Below the pieces are notes generated by a model that saw only the letters and a program-made list of their open reading frames with translations, did not search any database and was not told where the DNA came from. A program made the translations under genes and the position numbers. This document shows, in pieces, positions 26,163 through 37,244 of a stretch of 64,000 nucleotides of DNA; position 1 is the stretch's first letter, and every line of letters starts with the position of its first letter. Source of the stretch: Trichomonas vaginalis G3 (Eukaryota > Parabasalia > Trichomonadida > Trichomonadidae); NCBI RefSeq assembly GCF_026262505.1, contig NC_067203.1:20875411-20939410 (forward strand), written 5' to 3'.

Positions 26163-29100
26163 ATGCCACGTAAGCTACGTAAGAATATACGTAAGAGGAA
26201 GGGAGCATTGAAACATCCAATAGTAAAACTAACACCACAACAACAGTTGCAACAACAAATTATGAATGACCCCACTATGTTGCAACAAATGTCAAGCAAC
26301 CCTATGCTTTTAAACCGAGTTATTGGTGCACAGAGTGGAGGTTTAAGAGCGGCACTTTTAGCGAAAATGGCAGGCTATGGTGGAGCTGCAGACGGAACAG
26401 CTTATAACCCTCAAAGTCAAATGAATTTGAGTTCACTCAAAAATCAAATAACAGATGTCAAAAAGTCAAACATAGACATACAGAAACAAATAAGTGAAAA
26501 CGAAAAGAAACTAGAATATGACAGACACACAAAGAAACTCAATGAGTTAAACGTAGAGAAAAAGAAGAAAGAAGAACAACTGAAAGAACTAAGTACAGAG
26601 GAATATGCGAAAAAAGTGTCAGAAAAAGCAGCAGAAGTAGCAAAAATGGAACAAGATGTTATAAATTTGAAAAACCATACTACTCAATATAAAGTACTGA
26701 AAGATGAAGAAATAAAACAAAAAGCCCTGAAGACATATATGGATAGCGATGAGTATAAAAAAGAAGTTGAAGCAAATGTAAAGGCAGAAAAACTTTTACA
26801 GTTGCAAAACCAAACCGTACAGTATGAAAACTTAGCACAAGAAAGTAAAAATAACGACGAAGCCATGCAAAAGGCAATGAAAAGCGCAGAATATATAAAA
26901 GCTAATAATGACTGGTTAGATGCCCAAGCCAACGCTAAAGCAGCCCAACTTATAGGGTCAATAAGGACAAAAATACAAGCGGATGAAGACAGTTCAAATG
27001 AACATTTAATGAATGCTGACTTTAAGAACGCCTTCGAAGCTCTTCATAGTAAGGTGAAACTAGTGAACGACTTCTCATCTGGAAAGAAACTGAAGTCTGA
27101 AGGTTTCGACAACGAGTTAAGAGAAGTAGCACAAAATATGACGAAAATAACAGATGCAGCAACGAGACAGGCAGTTCAAAGTGCCTATGACGCCGTTAGA
27201 GCAACTGTTGTGGAAAGTCAAGAAAAAGAGTTACAACAGACCAAAACAGACCTAGTAAATGCTTTCTTAAAAACGAAAAGTCAGGTAGGACATTATGCTG
27301 CAGATGGAACATATGTGCCAGCTGGTGGAACTTATATACCACCAAACCCTCCAAGAGAAGCACCTGCACCAGGACTACCTAAAACATTTACATCGTCACA
27401 TGGACACAGACACAGGCAGGCACCAAAACCAACAGTTCAAAACACTGCACCACAACCAACAGTTCAAAACACTGCACCACAACCAACAGTTCAAAATCCA
27501 GCACCACAACCAACAGTTCAAAACACTGCACCACAACCAACAGTTCAAAACACTGCACCACAACCAACAGTTCAAAACACTGCACCACAACCACCTCCAC
27601 AACCAGCACAGCAACAACCACAAACAGAGCAAGGACATAAAAGAAGTAGAGAACAAGGAAACCAAGAATTCTTAAAAATGCTTAAGGAAGACTATGGTTA
27701 CCCAGATACTCTTGACTTTAGTGACAGATATAAAGAAGCTATTAGAAAGTTCAAGGAAGGAAATACTGACCCGAACCTATTTAGCTTTATGGTTCAGCAC
27801 CAAATGGGATATAATTTCAAACCTGGAAAATACAAGCTCGCTAAGGGATATGATTTAATAGCATATCATCCAAATGACATGACTGAATTTACTCCGAGAT
27901 ATTTGGTGTCAGAGCTAAATGATAATTCAACTCTCTTCATGAAACGCGTAAAAAATAGAGACGGAACGAAAGAAGAAAGGTTTATGAGTCCGGATGACTT
28001 AGATAGGGAACTTTTTAAAAACGGTCTCGGAATATATGAAATGCCAGCAGATGAGGTACAAGAAACTCCACAGGAAGAAGTTCAGATACAACCAGACATG
28101 GAAGAAATAGTTCAGCAACAACAGCTAGAAGAGCCTGAAGGAAACAAACAAGTCCCTCCTTTGGAAACTAACTTCACAGAACTAGATGAAGATTTGGAAC
28201 AGCCGAAAAATCTTGACCCTCAACAAGAATATGCGGAGAATATGGAATCTTTCCAAGAGTCTAAGAAAAATTCAGCTGACATAGTAGAAGAATATCGAAA
28301 AATGTTCGCCGACATACAAAAGACTCCAACATCAGATGAAAATATCCAGCATAGAATGGAAGTACTGAAAGATAATGTACACAAATACAACAATCCTTTT
28401 TACTTACGAGCATATAACGTTCAATCTTTGGATGAACTCGGTGAAAATAAAAGGTTAAATTTCAACAAAACATATAGAAATGAAACATTGTTTAAAGTTC
28501 ATTCAGAACCTAGCCAATATGGAAACAAACCTACTTTTGTTTCTGCAGACGATGGAACTACAATGAGATGGGGTCATAAAGCTAATCCGGATAGGTGGTT
28601 CATAAACTTACAACCACAATTCCAAGAAGTTGTAGACGCAATGGAAGTGAATGGTGAACCAGATGTAGCTGGTATTTTCAGCGCGGCTTTAATGCCATTG
28701 AAAGATATGAAAGATGCAGATATTTTGGACCAGTATGAAATGAACATGGCTGATGGAAATATAACACCTGACGTTCTAGAACATTTATCTCAAAGAACTA
28801 CACAGAACCATAGAGATGGTATATTTGGTGAAGAGTTTAGAAAGAAAGTTAGGGAGAGAGAAGGAAGAGAACCTATTGTACATGACCTTGCAAACGAAAG
28901 TTTACAAAATGTCATAAAAACTTACTTTGCAGACAATGAACCGAGAAGGGATGAATATTTAAGAAAACTCAAATGGACAGTACCAAATGAAATGTTAGTA
29001 TTGAAAAACATGTTCCTTGACAAAATAAAACCAACTACAGAAATAAATGACGCAAGACTGAAACATTGGGTAAAAGCTTTCCCATTCACAAAAGATATTG

Positions 29101-29426
29101 TTGGTAACATGGAAAGAAAACCAGAATGGCTACAAAAACATATATTTGGAAACGAGCACATCCCATATGGGCAAGCACTGTTTGAAGAGCTTGAACCGGA
29201 AACTCAGGAAAGAGTCATGCAAACAATACGCGAAGACTCAAATACAAACTATGACAAAATCTTTCTAGGATATAGGTTACCTGAGTTGGGCGACCAGAGC
29301 CCAAAGGCAAAAAGGACATGGGAAATTTACAACATACTAGGTGAACATGAGGCAAAGATGCAACAACTTGAAGCAGAGGGCAAGTTACCAAAAGCGACAC
29401 CAAAGAAGAAGAGTAGAACAAAGTAA
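26163..29426 (+). CDS. Large virion-associated protein with coiled coil and TVQNTAPQP repeats
   Basis: 1,087 residues in one frame. Basic N-terminus (MPRKLRKNIRKRKG), long coiled-coil region (about 90-270, rich in K/E/Q/L), six tandem TVQNTAPQP-like nonapeptides (about 420-475), acidic middle, then a globular C-terminal half with no motif I know. A basic start plus a central disordered spacer is common in proteins packaged with DNA. It is the first gene after the terminal repeats and lies upstream of the capsid gene. Remarkable for being intact among broken neighbours. Function inferred from position only. Confidence 0.6.
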   Translation: MPRKLRKNIRKRKGALKHPIVKLTPQQQLQQQIMNDPTMLQQMSSNPMLLNRVIGAQSGGLRAALLAKMAGYGGAADGTAYNPQSQMNLSSLKNQITDVKKSNIDIQKQISENEKKLEYDRHTKKLNELNVEKKKKEEQLKELSTEEYAKKVSEKAAEVAKMEQDVINLKNHTTQYKVLKDEEIKQKALKTYMDSDEYKKEVEANVKAEKLLQLQNQTVQYENLAQESKNNDEAMQKAMKSAEYIKANNDWLDAQANAKAAQLIGSIRTKIQADEDSSNEHLMNADFKNAFEALHSKVKLVNDFSSGKKLKSEGFDNELREVAQNMTKITDAATRQAVQSAYDAVRATVVESQEKELQQTKTDLVNAFLKTKSQVGHYAADGTYVPAGGTYIPPNPPREAPAPGLPKTFTSSHGHRHRQAPKPTVQNTAPQPTVQNTAPQPTVQNPAPQPTVQNTAPQPTVQNTAPQPTVQNTAPQPPPQPAQQQPQTEQGHKRSREQGNQEFLKMLKEDYGYPDTLDFSDRYKEAIRKFKEGNTDPNLFSFMVQHQMGYNFKPGKYKLAKGYDLIAYHPNDMTEFTPRYLVSELNDNSTLFMKRVKNRDGTKEERFMSPDDLDRELFKNGLGIYEMPADEVQETPQEEVQIQPDMEEIVQQQQLEEPEGNKQVPPLETNFTELDEDLEQPKNLDPQQEYAENMESFQESKKNSADIVEEYRKMFADIQKTPTSDENIQHRMEVLKDNVHKYNNPFYLRAYNVQSLDELGENKRLNFNKTYRNETLFKVHSEPSQYGNKPTFVSADDGTTMRWGHKANPDRWFINLQPQFQEVVDAMEVNGEPDVAGIFSAALMPLKDMKDADILDQYEMNMADGNITPDVLEHLSQRTTQNHRDGIFGEEFRKKVREREGREPIVHDLANESLQNVIKTYFADNEPRRDEYLRKLKWTVPNEMLVLKNMFLDKIKPTTEINDARLKHWVKAFPFTKDIVGNMERKPEWLQKHIFGNEHIPYGQALFEELEPETQERVMQTIREDSNTNYDKIFLGYRLPELGDQSPKAKRTWEIYNILGEHEAKMQQLEAEGKLPKATPKKKSRTK

Positions 29427-29493
29427 AGCTTGGTACGAGTGGGTTCTATTATGATATATAAATCCAACTATTCTATATTTTTACCCATATGAA

Positions 29494-31095
29494 ATGTACG
29501 CCGCTCAGAATATAACGCCAACAGTTTTGGATGCCATGAACGGAAATGTTTCCGAATGGTATAACGAATGCGACAATGCCATTAGAAGGTCAGAAATAGT
29601 TCCTGGAACTTACGAATATACAACTGCTGTTTCTTATGGAAACGTAGGTGAGTTTGGAGAAGGTTCTTCAACAACAGTAGATATTGCTTGCGACAGGTTT
29701 CATATTATTTCTATTGACAACTCATTCTTATACGTGGAACAAGACATTGAAATAAAACCTTCTGCCAAGTTGTCTGACAAGAAAGGTTGCAATGGAATTT
29801 TCTATGTCGGATACCAATATGCTCCAGAAGTTTTCATGGGATATAAGATATATTCTAACTCTGACTTAGTTCAAACAGTAACATGGGCAAACTATGAATG
29901 GTTCGCTTTGAGAAACTCAGTACAACCACAAGCTAGAGAACAAACAGACCAGTATGCAAATATTGAGAAAATAAGAAGACTTGACCCTAACGTTCCAGGA
30001 GTTTATGTTAACCTTTCTGGTTCAGATGGAAATGCTGCCACTAAAGTAAAACTGAAACTTAGAGTTCCTTTGTCATCTTTCCTCATCTTCAGGTTTTTAA
30101 GATACTTGCCAAACTGGGCAGGAAAAATTTCTATTGAACTTACTCCAAGCAAAAATAACTTAGTCATTGCACCAACACAAGACCCATTCAGCATTACTGT
30201 AGCTGGAACTGGTGGAGCCAAGTTCTGTGACTTTTGCAAAGACAAGGTTGACTTAGACTTTGGTTTCTCAAACTTCAACAATGAAGTAAACTATTATTTC
30301 AATGCTGCTGGAACTGCTTGGGACCCAGTTAAGTTCACATGCGAAAAGTTTGAATGCAAGAGAATAGAAAGCAGACTTGCAGTCTATATGTTGGACCCAG
30401 ATTTCAAATGCTTTAGCTGCCAAATATATTGCAGTTCCACTTATGTTCCCTATACACCAAATATCTGTCAAAGACTTTGCAGGTGAAGTTGGAAACCAAA
30501 GTGCTGACCCAGGTGCAAGAACAGATATTGCTTTAACAACTGCAATGAAACATGCAGATACTATGTTTGTACTGTTCAGACGAACTATAAATGACTATTC
30601 TTGTTTCTACAACCCCGGTATTAAATATCATATAAACATAGATGGCAAATATTATCCAAGAGAAGAATATTCTACAGTTGAGGATATGAGGTCATACAAC
30701 TTGACATTAGATGCTATGAACTTTAACACAACTTCACAACAACCATTAACCCTGAAATGCAAAGTTCTATTATGCCATATGTGAAAGTATGGACTCATAC
30801 AGGAGGTCAAAAAACTCAATATACAAATGGAGACCGTTCAAACTTTTGGCTTGGCATTCCATTTGCTGACTCAGAAGACTTTATGGGTGGTATTTCAACT
30901 GTTGGTACAGTTCAAATACAATATACTGGTGACAGAGACGGTCCAGATGAACTGAGAGCAAAGAAGTTTACAAAACCAATAGCACTTTTCACGGAAGATG
31001 CTCTTTTGAAGATTCGTTCGATGAAACCTGCTGGGGCTCCTCAGATTGGCATAACGACAGCTTCCATCGAGCAGATTTTGGCAGCAGGTCAGTAA
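29494..31095 (+). pseudogene. Major capsid protein, double jelly-roll type (broken copy)
   Basis: Starts MYAAQNITPTVLDAMNG. Segments YVGYQYAPEVF and RVPLSSFLIFRFLRYLP correspond to FVGYKSSNQSF and IPVNDLLAFQAFDDYP in the copy 1 capsid protein, and total length is similar. The copy has about two breaks. Located between the large structural protein and the SCCG gene. Confidence 0.75.
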
Positions 31096-31408
31096 GTTGT
31101 TCTTGAACTGACTTCTCTCCGTCAAATATTGACAGTACGCCAGTTTTGACATAATATTGTAAGATAAACTTACTTTTAGAAATATCTGTAAGTTTTGTTG
31201 TTATATTTTTGTCTGCTTCAAGAACTTTCACCATTTCAGTTATACCAACTTTCTTTGCTTTATGGAAATATTTTGGTTCAGCAAAGACTGCTATTCTATA
31301 ACATTTTCCATTGTTTGTGTAAAGAACTATTCTGTCAATGTATTTGTATTGTTTGTGTGTGTAAACTTTGTTTTGCTTCAATTCAAAGAGATATCCGAAT
31401 ACGTCCAT
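30989..31408 (-). CDS. Hypothetical protein, convergent with the capsid gene
   Basis: 139 residues from MDVFGYLFELKQNK, with regular alternation of aromatic/hydrophobic and Lys residues suggesting a compact alpha/beta fold, and a Ser/Glu-rich end. Its 3' end overlaps the capsid region by about 100 bases on the opposite strand, so the true C-terminus may be shorter. Similar in size and style to the 76-residue frame at 32016. Function unknown. Confidence 0.45.
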   Translation of the reverse strand: MDVFGYLFELKQNKVYTHKQYKYIDRIVLYTNNGKCYRIAVFAEPKYFHKAKKVGITEMVKVLEADKNITTKLTDISKSKFILQYYVKTGVLSIFDGEKSVQEQLTDLLPKSARWKLSLCQSEEPQQVSSNESSKEHLP

Positions 31409-31426
31409 CTTTTTATTCTAAGTAAA

Positions 31427-32008
31427 ATGTCATTTCCGAAAAATAGAAGCGTGAGTGTTTCAAAAGGTTTAATGGCGGTGGCAGATGTGAAGTTAAATTC
31501 ACCAACTCAAACAAACAGTCAAAGTGTTGTTGTCAATGTCAAAGACAGAGATGTTGAAGTGGGGAAACCATACGAAGACGAAGATGGTATAACAATTGTT
31601 CCTGTAAAAGAACAACCAACATATCCTGAAGTTAGCAGAGACTTAAGTTCTGTTGCAGATATTCGAAACGACTACCAACAACTGAAAGACAAACTTCAAA
31701 CTCAGGAGAAGATTTGTCAAGCTTTAAGTATAATGTTAAACTTGGTCGAACACAACCCTGTAAAAGTGAACTCATATGTCATTGCACCTCATGAAGTTTT
31801 GAAAGAACTATTGAAACTTTTGACAGAGGCAGACGATATAAACATCAAAGAAATAGAACCCGACATTAGTTGCTGTGGTGTTTCATATAATGTCATTGAC
31901 AAGATATACGTTATGAAAGGAGGTGAAACGTTGAACTTAAAGTATAGTTTCCCAGACGTCATAAAAATATTTGACGACCACAACATTTCATTAAAATTTA
32001 TTTGCTAA
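31427..32008 (+). CDS. SCCG-motif protein, unknown function
   Basis: About 193 residues from the ATG at 31427 (MSFPKNRSVSVSKGL). The open frame runs further upstream, but that part is antisense to the neighbouring gene. A disordered N-terminal third (KEQPTYPEVSRDLSS) is followed by a helical stretch and DISCCGVSYNVIDKIYV. The C-terminal half matches the layout of 16974-17315 in copy 1. Conserved between two lineages, hence likely a core structural or assembly factor. No known domain recognised. Confidence 0.6.
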   Translation: MSFPKNRSVSVSKGLMAVADVKLNSPTQTNSQSVVVNVKDRDVEVGKPYEDEDGITIVPVKEQPTYPEVSRDLSSVADIRNDYQQLKDKLQTQEKICQALSIMLNLVEHNPVKVNSYVIAPHEVLKELLKLLTEADDINIKEIEPDISCCGVSYNVIDKIYVMKGGETLNLKYSFPDVIKIFDDHNISLKFIC

Positions 32009-32015
32009 AGTAAAA

Positions 32016-32246
32016 ATGTCAAAACTTCTTGAAAGATGTTTGAAGAAAAATAATATAGACTTTATTTCATGTAAAGGACTTTACACACTTTTGAACGATA
32101 TGAAAGACCCTGTTTTGTTTGTTCGTGTAGACAAAGGAAAGTTCTATGTCTTTACAAAATATTTGAACTTCTTAGACAGAGAACTTCAAGAAACGCCATG
32201 TGAAAGTTTAGATGAAGTTCTTCTCCACTTTCAGAAAAACTTTTAA
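32016..32246 (+). CDS. Small hypothetical protein
   Basis: 76 residues, MSKLLERCLKKNNIDF to LHFQKNF, preceded by a short A/T-rich spacer after the SCCG gene. Probably alpha/beta; no motif recognised. Confidence 0.45.
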   Translation: MSKLLERCLKKNNIDFISCKGLYTLLNDMKDPVLFVRVDKGKFYVFTKYLNFLDRELQETPCESLDEVLLHFQKNF

Positions 32247-32256
32247 ATATATATAA

Positions 32257-33056
32257 ATGGCAGAAGATATAATGGTTTATACTATTACGACTAAAAACCC
32301 TGAGTCATATAATTCTATAACAACAAACTTACAAAGTCCTCAAGGACGATATTGTAAACTAACTTTAAACACAATGACGACTAAAAGCCTGTTTTGCTCT
32401 TTTGACACCAGAAGACTTTATTGTTGTGAATGGTAAAAAATACTCCTTTGAAGATACTTACTCAGATATACCACCAACAGGTTTTGTTGACTTATTTAAT
32501 ACTTTAAGTACAGGTGTAACATGTGCTGCAACTAGAGCAGGTTTCATTATGTTTGGATGTCCGACTGAGTTTACTATAAACAATATGAGCTATAATACAA
32601 AACTTATTTCTGGTTTTTACTACCAACAGTTTCCTATAACAGGAAAAAGGTGTCATACAAGGAATGTCTATTCCATTGACATTAAGCACACCAATCTTAT
32701 ATATTGTTTCAAACTTAGGTTCAAAGTGTTATTCGAATGTCGACAGAAACTATTATGACCAAAAGATACTTATGCGTATAAACAATACTTTCTCTGCTGG
32801 TTTGCCTATTGTTCATTCGAATGCAGAATTTTCAACCTTAGTGAACTCAAACACTTTGGCAAGTATAACGTTGACATTAGTTGACGCAAACTTTGTTCCT
32901 GTAAAACTTTTATGTCCTATGTATTTGTCAATGACGGCAGAAAGTTTCGAATTGGAAGATGCAACTGGTGAAAGTATTGTATTACAAGAACAACTTCAAC
33001 AACAAATAGCTCCAGAAAAACAAATGCAACAAATGGAACAACAAAGTCAAGAATAA
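32257..33056 (+). pseudogene. Candidate jelly-roll minor capsid protein (broken copy)
   Basis: Begins MAEDIMVYTITTKNPES. Beta-rich throughout, with ITLTLVDANFVPVKLL and PMYLSMTAESFE near the end, a penton-like pattern, then a Gln-rich tail. The copy has a couple of breaks. Context: structural cluster of copy 2. Assignment is inference. Confidence 0.4.
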
Positions 33057-33082
33057 AAAAATATTTTTTTTATTTTTATAAA

Positions 33083-34317
33083 ATGTACAGAATAGATGTT
33101 TCAGATTTTTATGACTTCCAAGCATTCAGAAATATGTGTCCATTTCGAGACTATAACAAAGCAGTCGAGAATTTGAAACGTTTAGTCATTTATGTCGACT
33201 CTGCCCCAGAATGTTATGTTATGAAAGAATGGGATGTTGTCTTTAACAAACCAAGAGCAACAATAGTGTCTGAACAAGAATGTAGACAGAAACTTAAGAA
33301 AATAAAAGTTGTACAAGTTGGAATGAAGATGTTAGATGCTTGGGATATCTTATTGTCAAAGTTAGAAGATTTTTCAGTTCGAGGTATAAAGTTTTATACA
33401 CCTTCTCCAAAACTTCTATTCTATCTTCACTGGATATAAATATGAACAAGTAGAATGGAAAGAAAATATTATAGAAGCTTGGTTAGACCATGTCAAAGAA
33501 ATTATATGCAATGGAAACGAAAGAGTCTATGAGTATATCTTATGTTGGTTTGCAAACATCTTACAACATCCAAGTGCTAAAATGAAACTGCTCTCATTAT
33601 AATTGGAAAACAAGGAACTGGTAAGAACACATTCTTTACAGATATTTTGTGCAAACTGTTAGAGGGCTATTCGAACCCTAATATGACAAACATAGAAAAC
33701 ATCTGTGGCAAGTTTAACTCCTCAATAGAGAATATGAAACTTATAGTATGTAACGAACTTCAAAGTATAGATACAACAAAAGTTTTAAACTCAGATGCTT
33801 TGAAGAGTCTTATAACAGACAAAGTTGGAGTTGTTGAAAGAAAGTTAAAGACCAAAGAGTTTGTGAAAATGTTGCAAACTTCATTATGGTTTCAAACAAT
33901 GCTGTTCCGATGAAGTTAGAAAGTTCTGACAGAAGATATGTAGTTGTCAGAACGTCAGATTCTCATATGCAAGATACAGAATATTTTGACGACTTAGCAG
34001 AAACTTTGACATCTGACTTTTACAACCACTTGTTCTCATATTTTATGACATTAGATATTTCAAAGTTCAATCCAAGACAAATTCCACATACCGAAGAGAG
34101 ACAAACATTGTTAGAAGCAAACAAGAGTGTATATGAACTGTTCATAGATGAAACTGACTTTGAGTGTTTAGATGAAAGGTCATTGTACGATTCGTATAAA
34201 CAATATTGTCAAGAATATGGTTATATGGCAGCTTCTAAACGAACATTCTTGGCAAATGTCAAAAGTCTTTTAGATGTTCAGAATGGTGTATATACAAAGA
34301 AAAATTTTTCTGAGTAA
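33083..34317 (+). pseudogene. SF3 helicase, D5-like (broken copy)
   Basis: Parts of a superfamily 3 replicative helicase: WLDHVKEIICNGNERVYEYI and WFANILQHPSAK (D5-type region before the ATPase), Walker A IIGKQGTGKNTFFTD, Walker B KLIVCNELQS, sensor VSNNAVP, and a C-terminal domain ending SKRTFLANVKSLL. Such helicases drive replication forks in large DNA viruses and virophages. About three breaks. Copy 1 lacks an equivalent except the fragment at 12486-13031 in its nested insert. Confidence 0.85.
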
Positions 34318-34352
34318 ATTTTAAAAAAAATCTTTTTTATCCGATAGAAAAG

Positions 34353-34772
34353 ATGGCAAAATTCATCTCAGTAAATAAGTACATGACAGAAGTCAAAGAT
34401 AAGTTAGCTCCATTCGCATATTTGAATGTTTACTTCTACAATTTTGAAAAGTCTACATTTGACAAAATTTGGAACATTGCACCAGTTAAGTTTGCTGTTG
34501 TTAGAAAAAGTGGTGCAACTTTTGAAGACTTATACATTGACGGTATGTTGACAGTCAAAGAAAATTTTGACAGAAAGTTCTCAAAACTCGAAGAAGGTAA
34601 AGCATACAAACTTGTTATACCTTATGAACCAAAGAAAGCAGACGACTATGAATATTATGAGTCTAAGATAGTTGAAGTTCAAGGTAAATTGGGTAAAAAG
34701 ATTTTAGAGTCTAAGCCAGTGTTTGCCCCTAAAGAGGAAGAGAACATTGACATTGACCCAGAAATGTTCTAA
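34353..34772 (+). CDS. Hypothetical protein of Polinton copy 2
   Basis: 139 residues, MAKFISVNKYMTEVKDK, with NVYFYNFEKSTFDKIWN and an acidic tail (EEENIDIDPEMF). Single intact frame directly after the helicase. The mix of strands and acidic C-terminus would suit a single-strand DNA-binding protein, but I see no specific OB-fold signature, so this is only a guess. Confidence 0.5.
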   Translation: MAKFISVNKYMTEVKDKLAPFAYLNVYFYNFEKSTFDKIWNIAPVKFAVVRKSGATFEDLYIDGMLTVKENFDRKFSKLEEGKAYKLVIPYEPKKADDYEYYESKIVEVQGKLGKKILESKPVFAPKEEENIDIDPEMF

Positions 34773-34788
34773 AAATAAAATTTTATTT

Positions 34789-35239
34789 TTACATGTCATA
34801 TCTCCCCTTCTCTGGAACTGGTTCAGGTTCTTTCTTCTCTTCTTCTACTTTCTTTTCTTTCTTTTCTCTCTTCTTCTTTTCTGGTGGAGTTATGTCAAAT
34901 TTGGCGCAACCATATTTATGTAAAAGTTCTTTGTCCTTTAATAGCTCTTCTATTCTGTTTTCTATTTCATCTTCAAGAACAGCGCATGTGTCTTCTTTGC
35001 ATTCTAAGAAGTTTTGTTGGACTTCATCTCTCCAATCGGCGTCATCTCTGTCAACAAGTCTGTCATTGACAAACTTAAAATTCTCTGCCTAATGTTTTAT
35101 GGTTCTTGTCATATTCCCAGAAACAGAACTTTAGAACAAATTCACCTTTCTTGTTTACACTATGTAAGATTTTATGGTCGACAGATGTTTTGCTGTCGAA
35201 AAGCTTGTCTCGAATATAGATAGCGAAATCGCTAGACAT
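34789..35239 (-). pseudogene. Charged hypothetical protein (broken copy)
   Basis: Starts MSSDFAIYIRDKLFDSKTS and ends in a long Lys/Glu-rich stretch (PPEKKKREKKEKKVEEEKK) before GRYDM. Not recognised; broken about once. Convergent with the preceding gene. Confidence 0.4.
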
Positions 35240-35285
35240 TTTCTAAAAGATAAAAATTTTAATTTTTCTAAAAATAGTTAGAAAA

Positions 35286-36135
35286 AAAGTTTGCTGACAT
35301 TGACAAGAAATTTGAGAATGTTTTAAACAAGAACAAGAGGAAGTTAGAAAATGCTCAGATAAAACCTATACATGACAAGTTCTTATTTGCTCAGAATGGT
35401 ATAACAGGTCTATCGCACCACCTGGTCGGGTAAGACTTTCACTTATCTTAAAATGGCTGCACAACAACAAGAACTAGATGAGAAGAACCCATTCTATGAG
35501 TTAGTTGTCATTTGTAGTACTTTCTGGTCAATTTGACCAAACCGTCAATTCGTTCAAAGATATTATAAAGAAGTCTAAGTTAGTATGTATAAAGGATACT
35601 GAGTTGTTAGATTGGATAAAGAAGTACCAAAGAAGAGTTTTGAAGTATAATGCTATAAATGAGTATATAAATTCTAAGTTTAAAGACCCAAATGAGGAAA
35701 TGCAGAGAATATTAGAGAAGAAACACTTCAGAAACAAACAGAAAGAGATAGAATACATTTCGAAGAAATTGCAATCTTACGATTGGAAGACTTACCCTCA
35801 TAGATGTCTTCTTATCTTAGATGACTTTGCTTCTCATCCTTTGTTAAAGAATAGAGAACAAGATATGTGTCGAATTCTTAAGAGCTCAGACACTTTAACA
35901 TCTCAGTTTCATTTGTGTACAGACAGCAAAGAGTTTAAGTAAGGATGTTAAAAGAATACTTTACTGACATTATACTTTTCCCCGGATTGTCCGAAGACGA
36001 TTTCATGGAACTTATGAAAGAGTCCATGGCAGGTAAGTTTGACAGACATGAACTATGGGAGAAGTACAAAGTCATACAAGACCCTCATACTTCTTTCAGA
36101 ATTCATATCTACGCAAACAAAGTTCAAATTGTAAA
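35286..36135 (+). pseudogene. A32/FtsK-like packaging ATPase (broken copy)
   Basis: Visible parts: Walker A IAPPGSGKTFTYLKM, Walker B CLLILDDFASHPLL and a C-terminal segment DIILFPGLSEDDFMELM. This fits the A32-type packaging ATPases of this virus group and corresponds functionally to 18612-19439 in copy 1. About three breaks. Confidence 0.8.
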
Positions 36136-36165
36136 AAAGTCAAGCTTGAAAAATAAAGAGTTCAT

Positions 36166-36968
36166 CTACCCTACTTGTTTGAAGTTGTCAAAATACTCTG
36201 TTATTTTTTCCTTAACAATGGCAAATCTTTTGAAGGTAAGAATTGTACAACCTTTCATATCATAGTGTGTTTGAGGTAACGTATCTTGAACTATTTGTTT
36301 CACATCTTCATTTGGGGTCATTGAAATCGGTAAGTTTTTCGCGATAGAACCAATTTCTGTCAGATTTGTAAATCTTAGCAAGGTCGTAAAAGCTTTTGTT
36401 GTTTCTTCTGACTAAATGCAACATAACCATATCTTTATCTTCTTCATTTTCCATCTCTTCAGTATAAATCATATACTTATAGTTCTTTTCCTTTCCTTTT
36501 GGTACCGAACGTGGTATTCTTTTCTGAATGCTTTTGTCTTTTGCTTCAAGCTTGTTCTCTAGCTCTTCACGTTCTGCTTTATATAGTTCATCTAACATCA
36601 TGAAAATATAACAAGCATAACGAGGTGAAGCCCACATTGCTACGACATTTACTAAAAGTCTATGAACATAATATCCTCTCAAACCAGGAGCCAAATTCTT
36701 GCGATTTTCGAATGGAATCTCTTCCCTCGGTTTTCCGAGGAAGCAAACATATGAGGAAATTCTTCTAAAAGTTCTTTTGTCTGTTGGTTTTCAAACCAAT
36801 GATATGCTGCTTTGTAGAACGAAGAGCATTCAAAATACTTTGCATTTGGTACATATCGTCTTTGACCGAACGAATGAGACGGAGTTGTTTGTTAAACTGT
36901 ATGTACTCATATTTCTTCATTTATAGCTTCATGGACTATAACTGTTGTTGTTTCTCGGTTGTTGACAT
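36166..36968 (-). pseudogene. KilA-N domain protein (broken copy)
   Basis: Contains RGYYVHRLLVNVVAMWASPRYACYIF, of which VHxLL...AMWASP is the hallmark of KilA-N, a viral DNA-binding domain. The start at 36968 sits behind the repeated leader module. The N-terminal half corresponds to 13028-13399 in the nested insert of copy 1. A helical linker and a Lys-rich C-terminal part follow. A couple of breaks. Probable regulator of element genes. Confidence 0.7.
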
Positions 36969-37244
36969 ATCTGTCTTTTACATACAAATAAAAAAATAAT
37001 AAAAATAAAACTAACTTTATTTTTTCTGTCTTAAGGAAAACTCATGATTTTTGTGCTGAATTCAATAAAAATATAATTTAGGGTAGAAGGTTAGATCTAA
37101 CCTCTTTTTTTCACAAGCGTTTTACATGGTAAACGTTATTTTTACATGTATTTTTCAGCAACTTCGTCAAATAATTTTATAGCTTTATCTATCTCATCTA
37201 CTTTCAAACGTTTCTTTACCTTTTATGGAGCACCATATATTTTC

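Noticed and set aside
27295-27675. Open frames in both orientations over the 27.3-27.7 kb repeats
   Set aside because: They are products of the nonapeptide repeat read in other frames (runs of HHNQQFKT or CFELLVVV) within the 26163-29426 gene.
34723-35223. Several plus-strand frames rich in Phe, Ser and Leu
   Set aside because: They are shadows of the minus-strand Lys/Glu-rich gene at 34789-35239.
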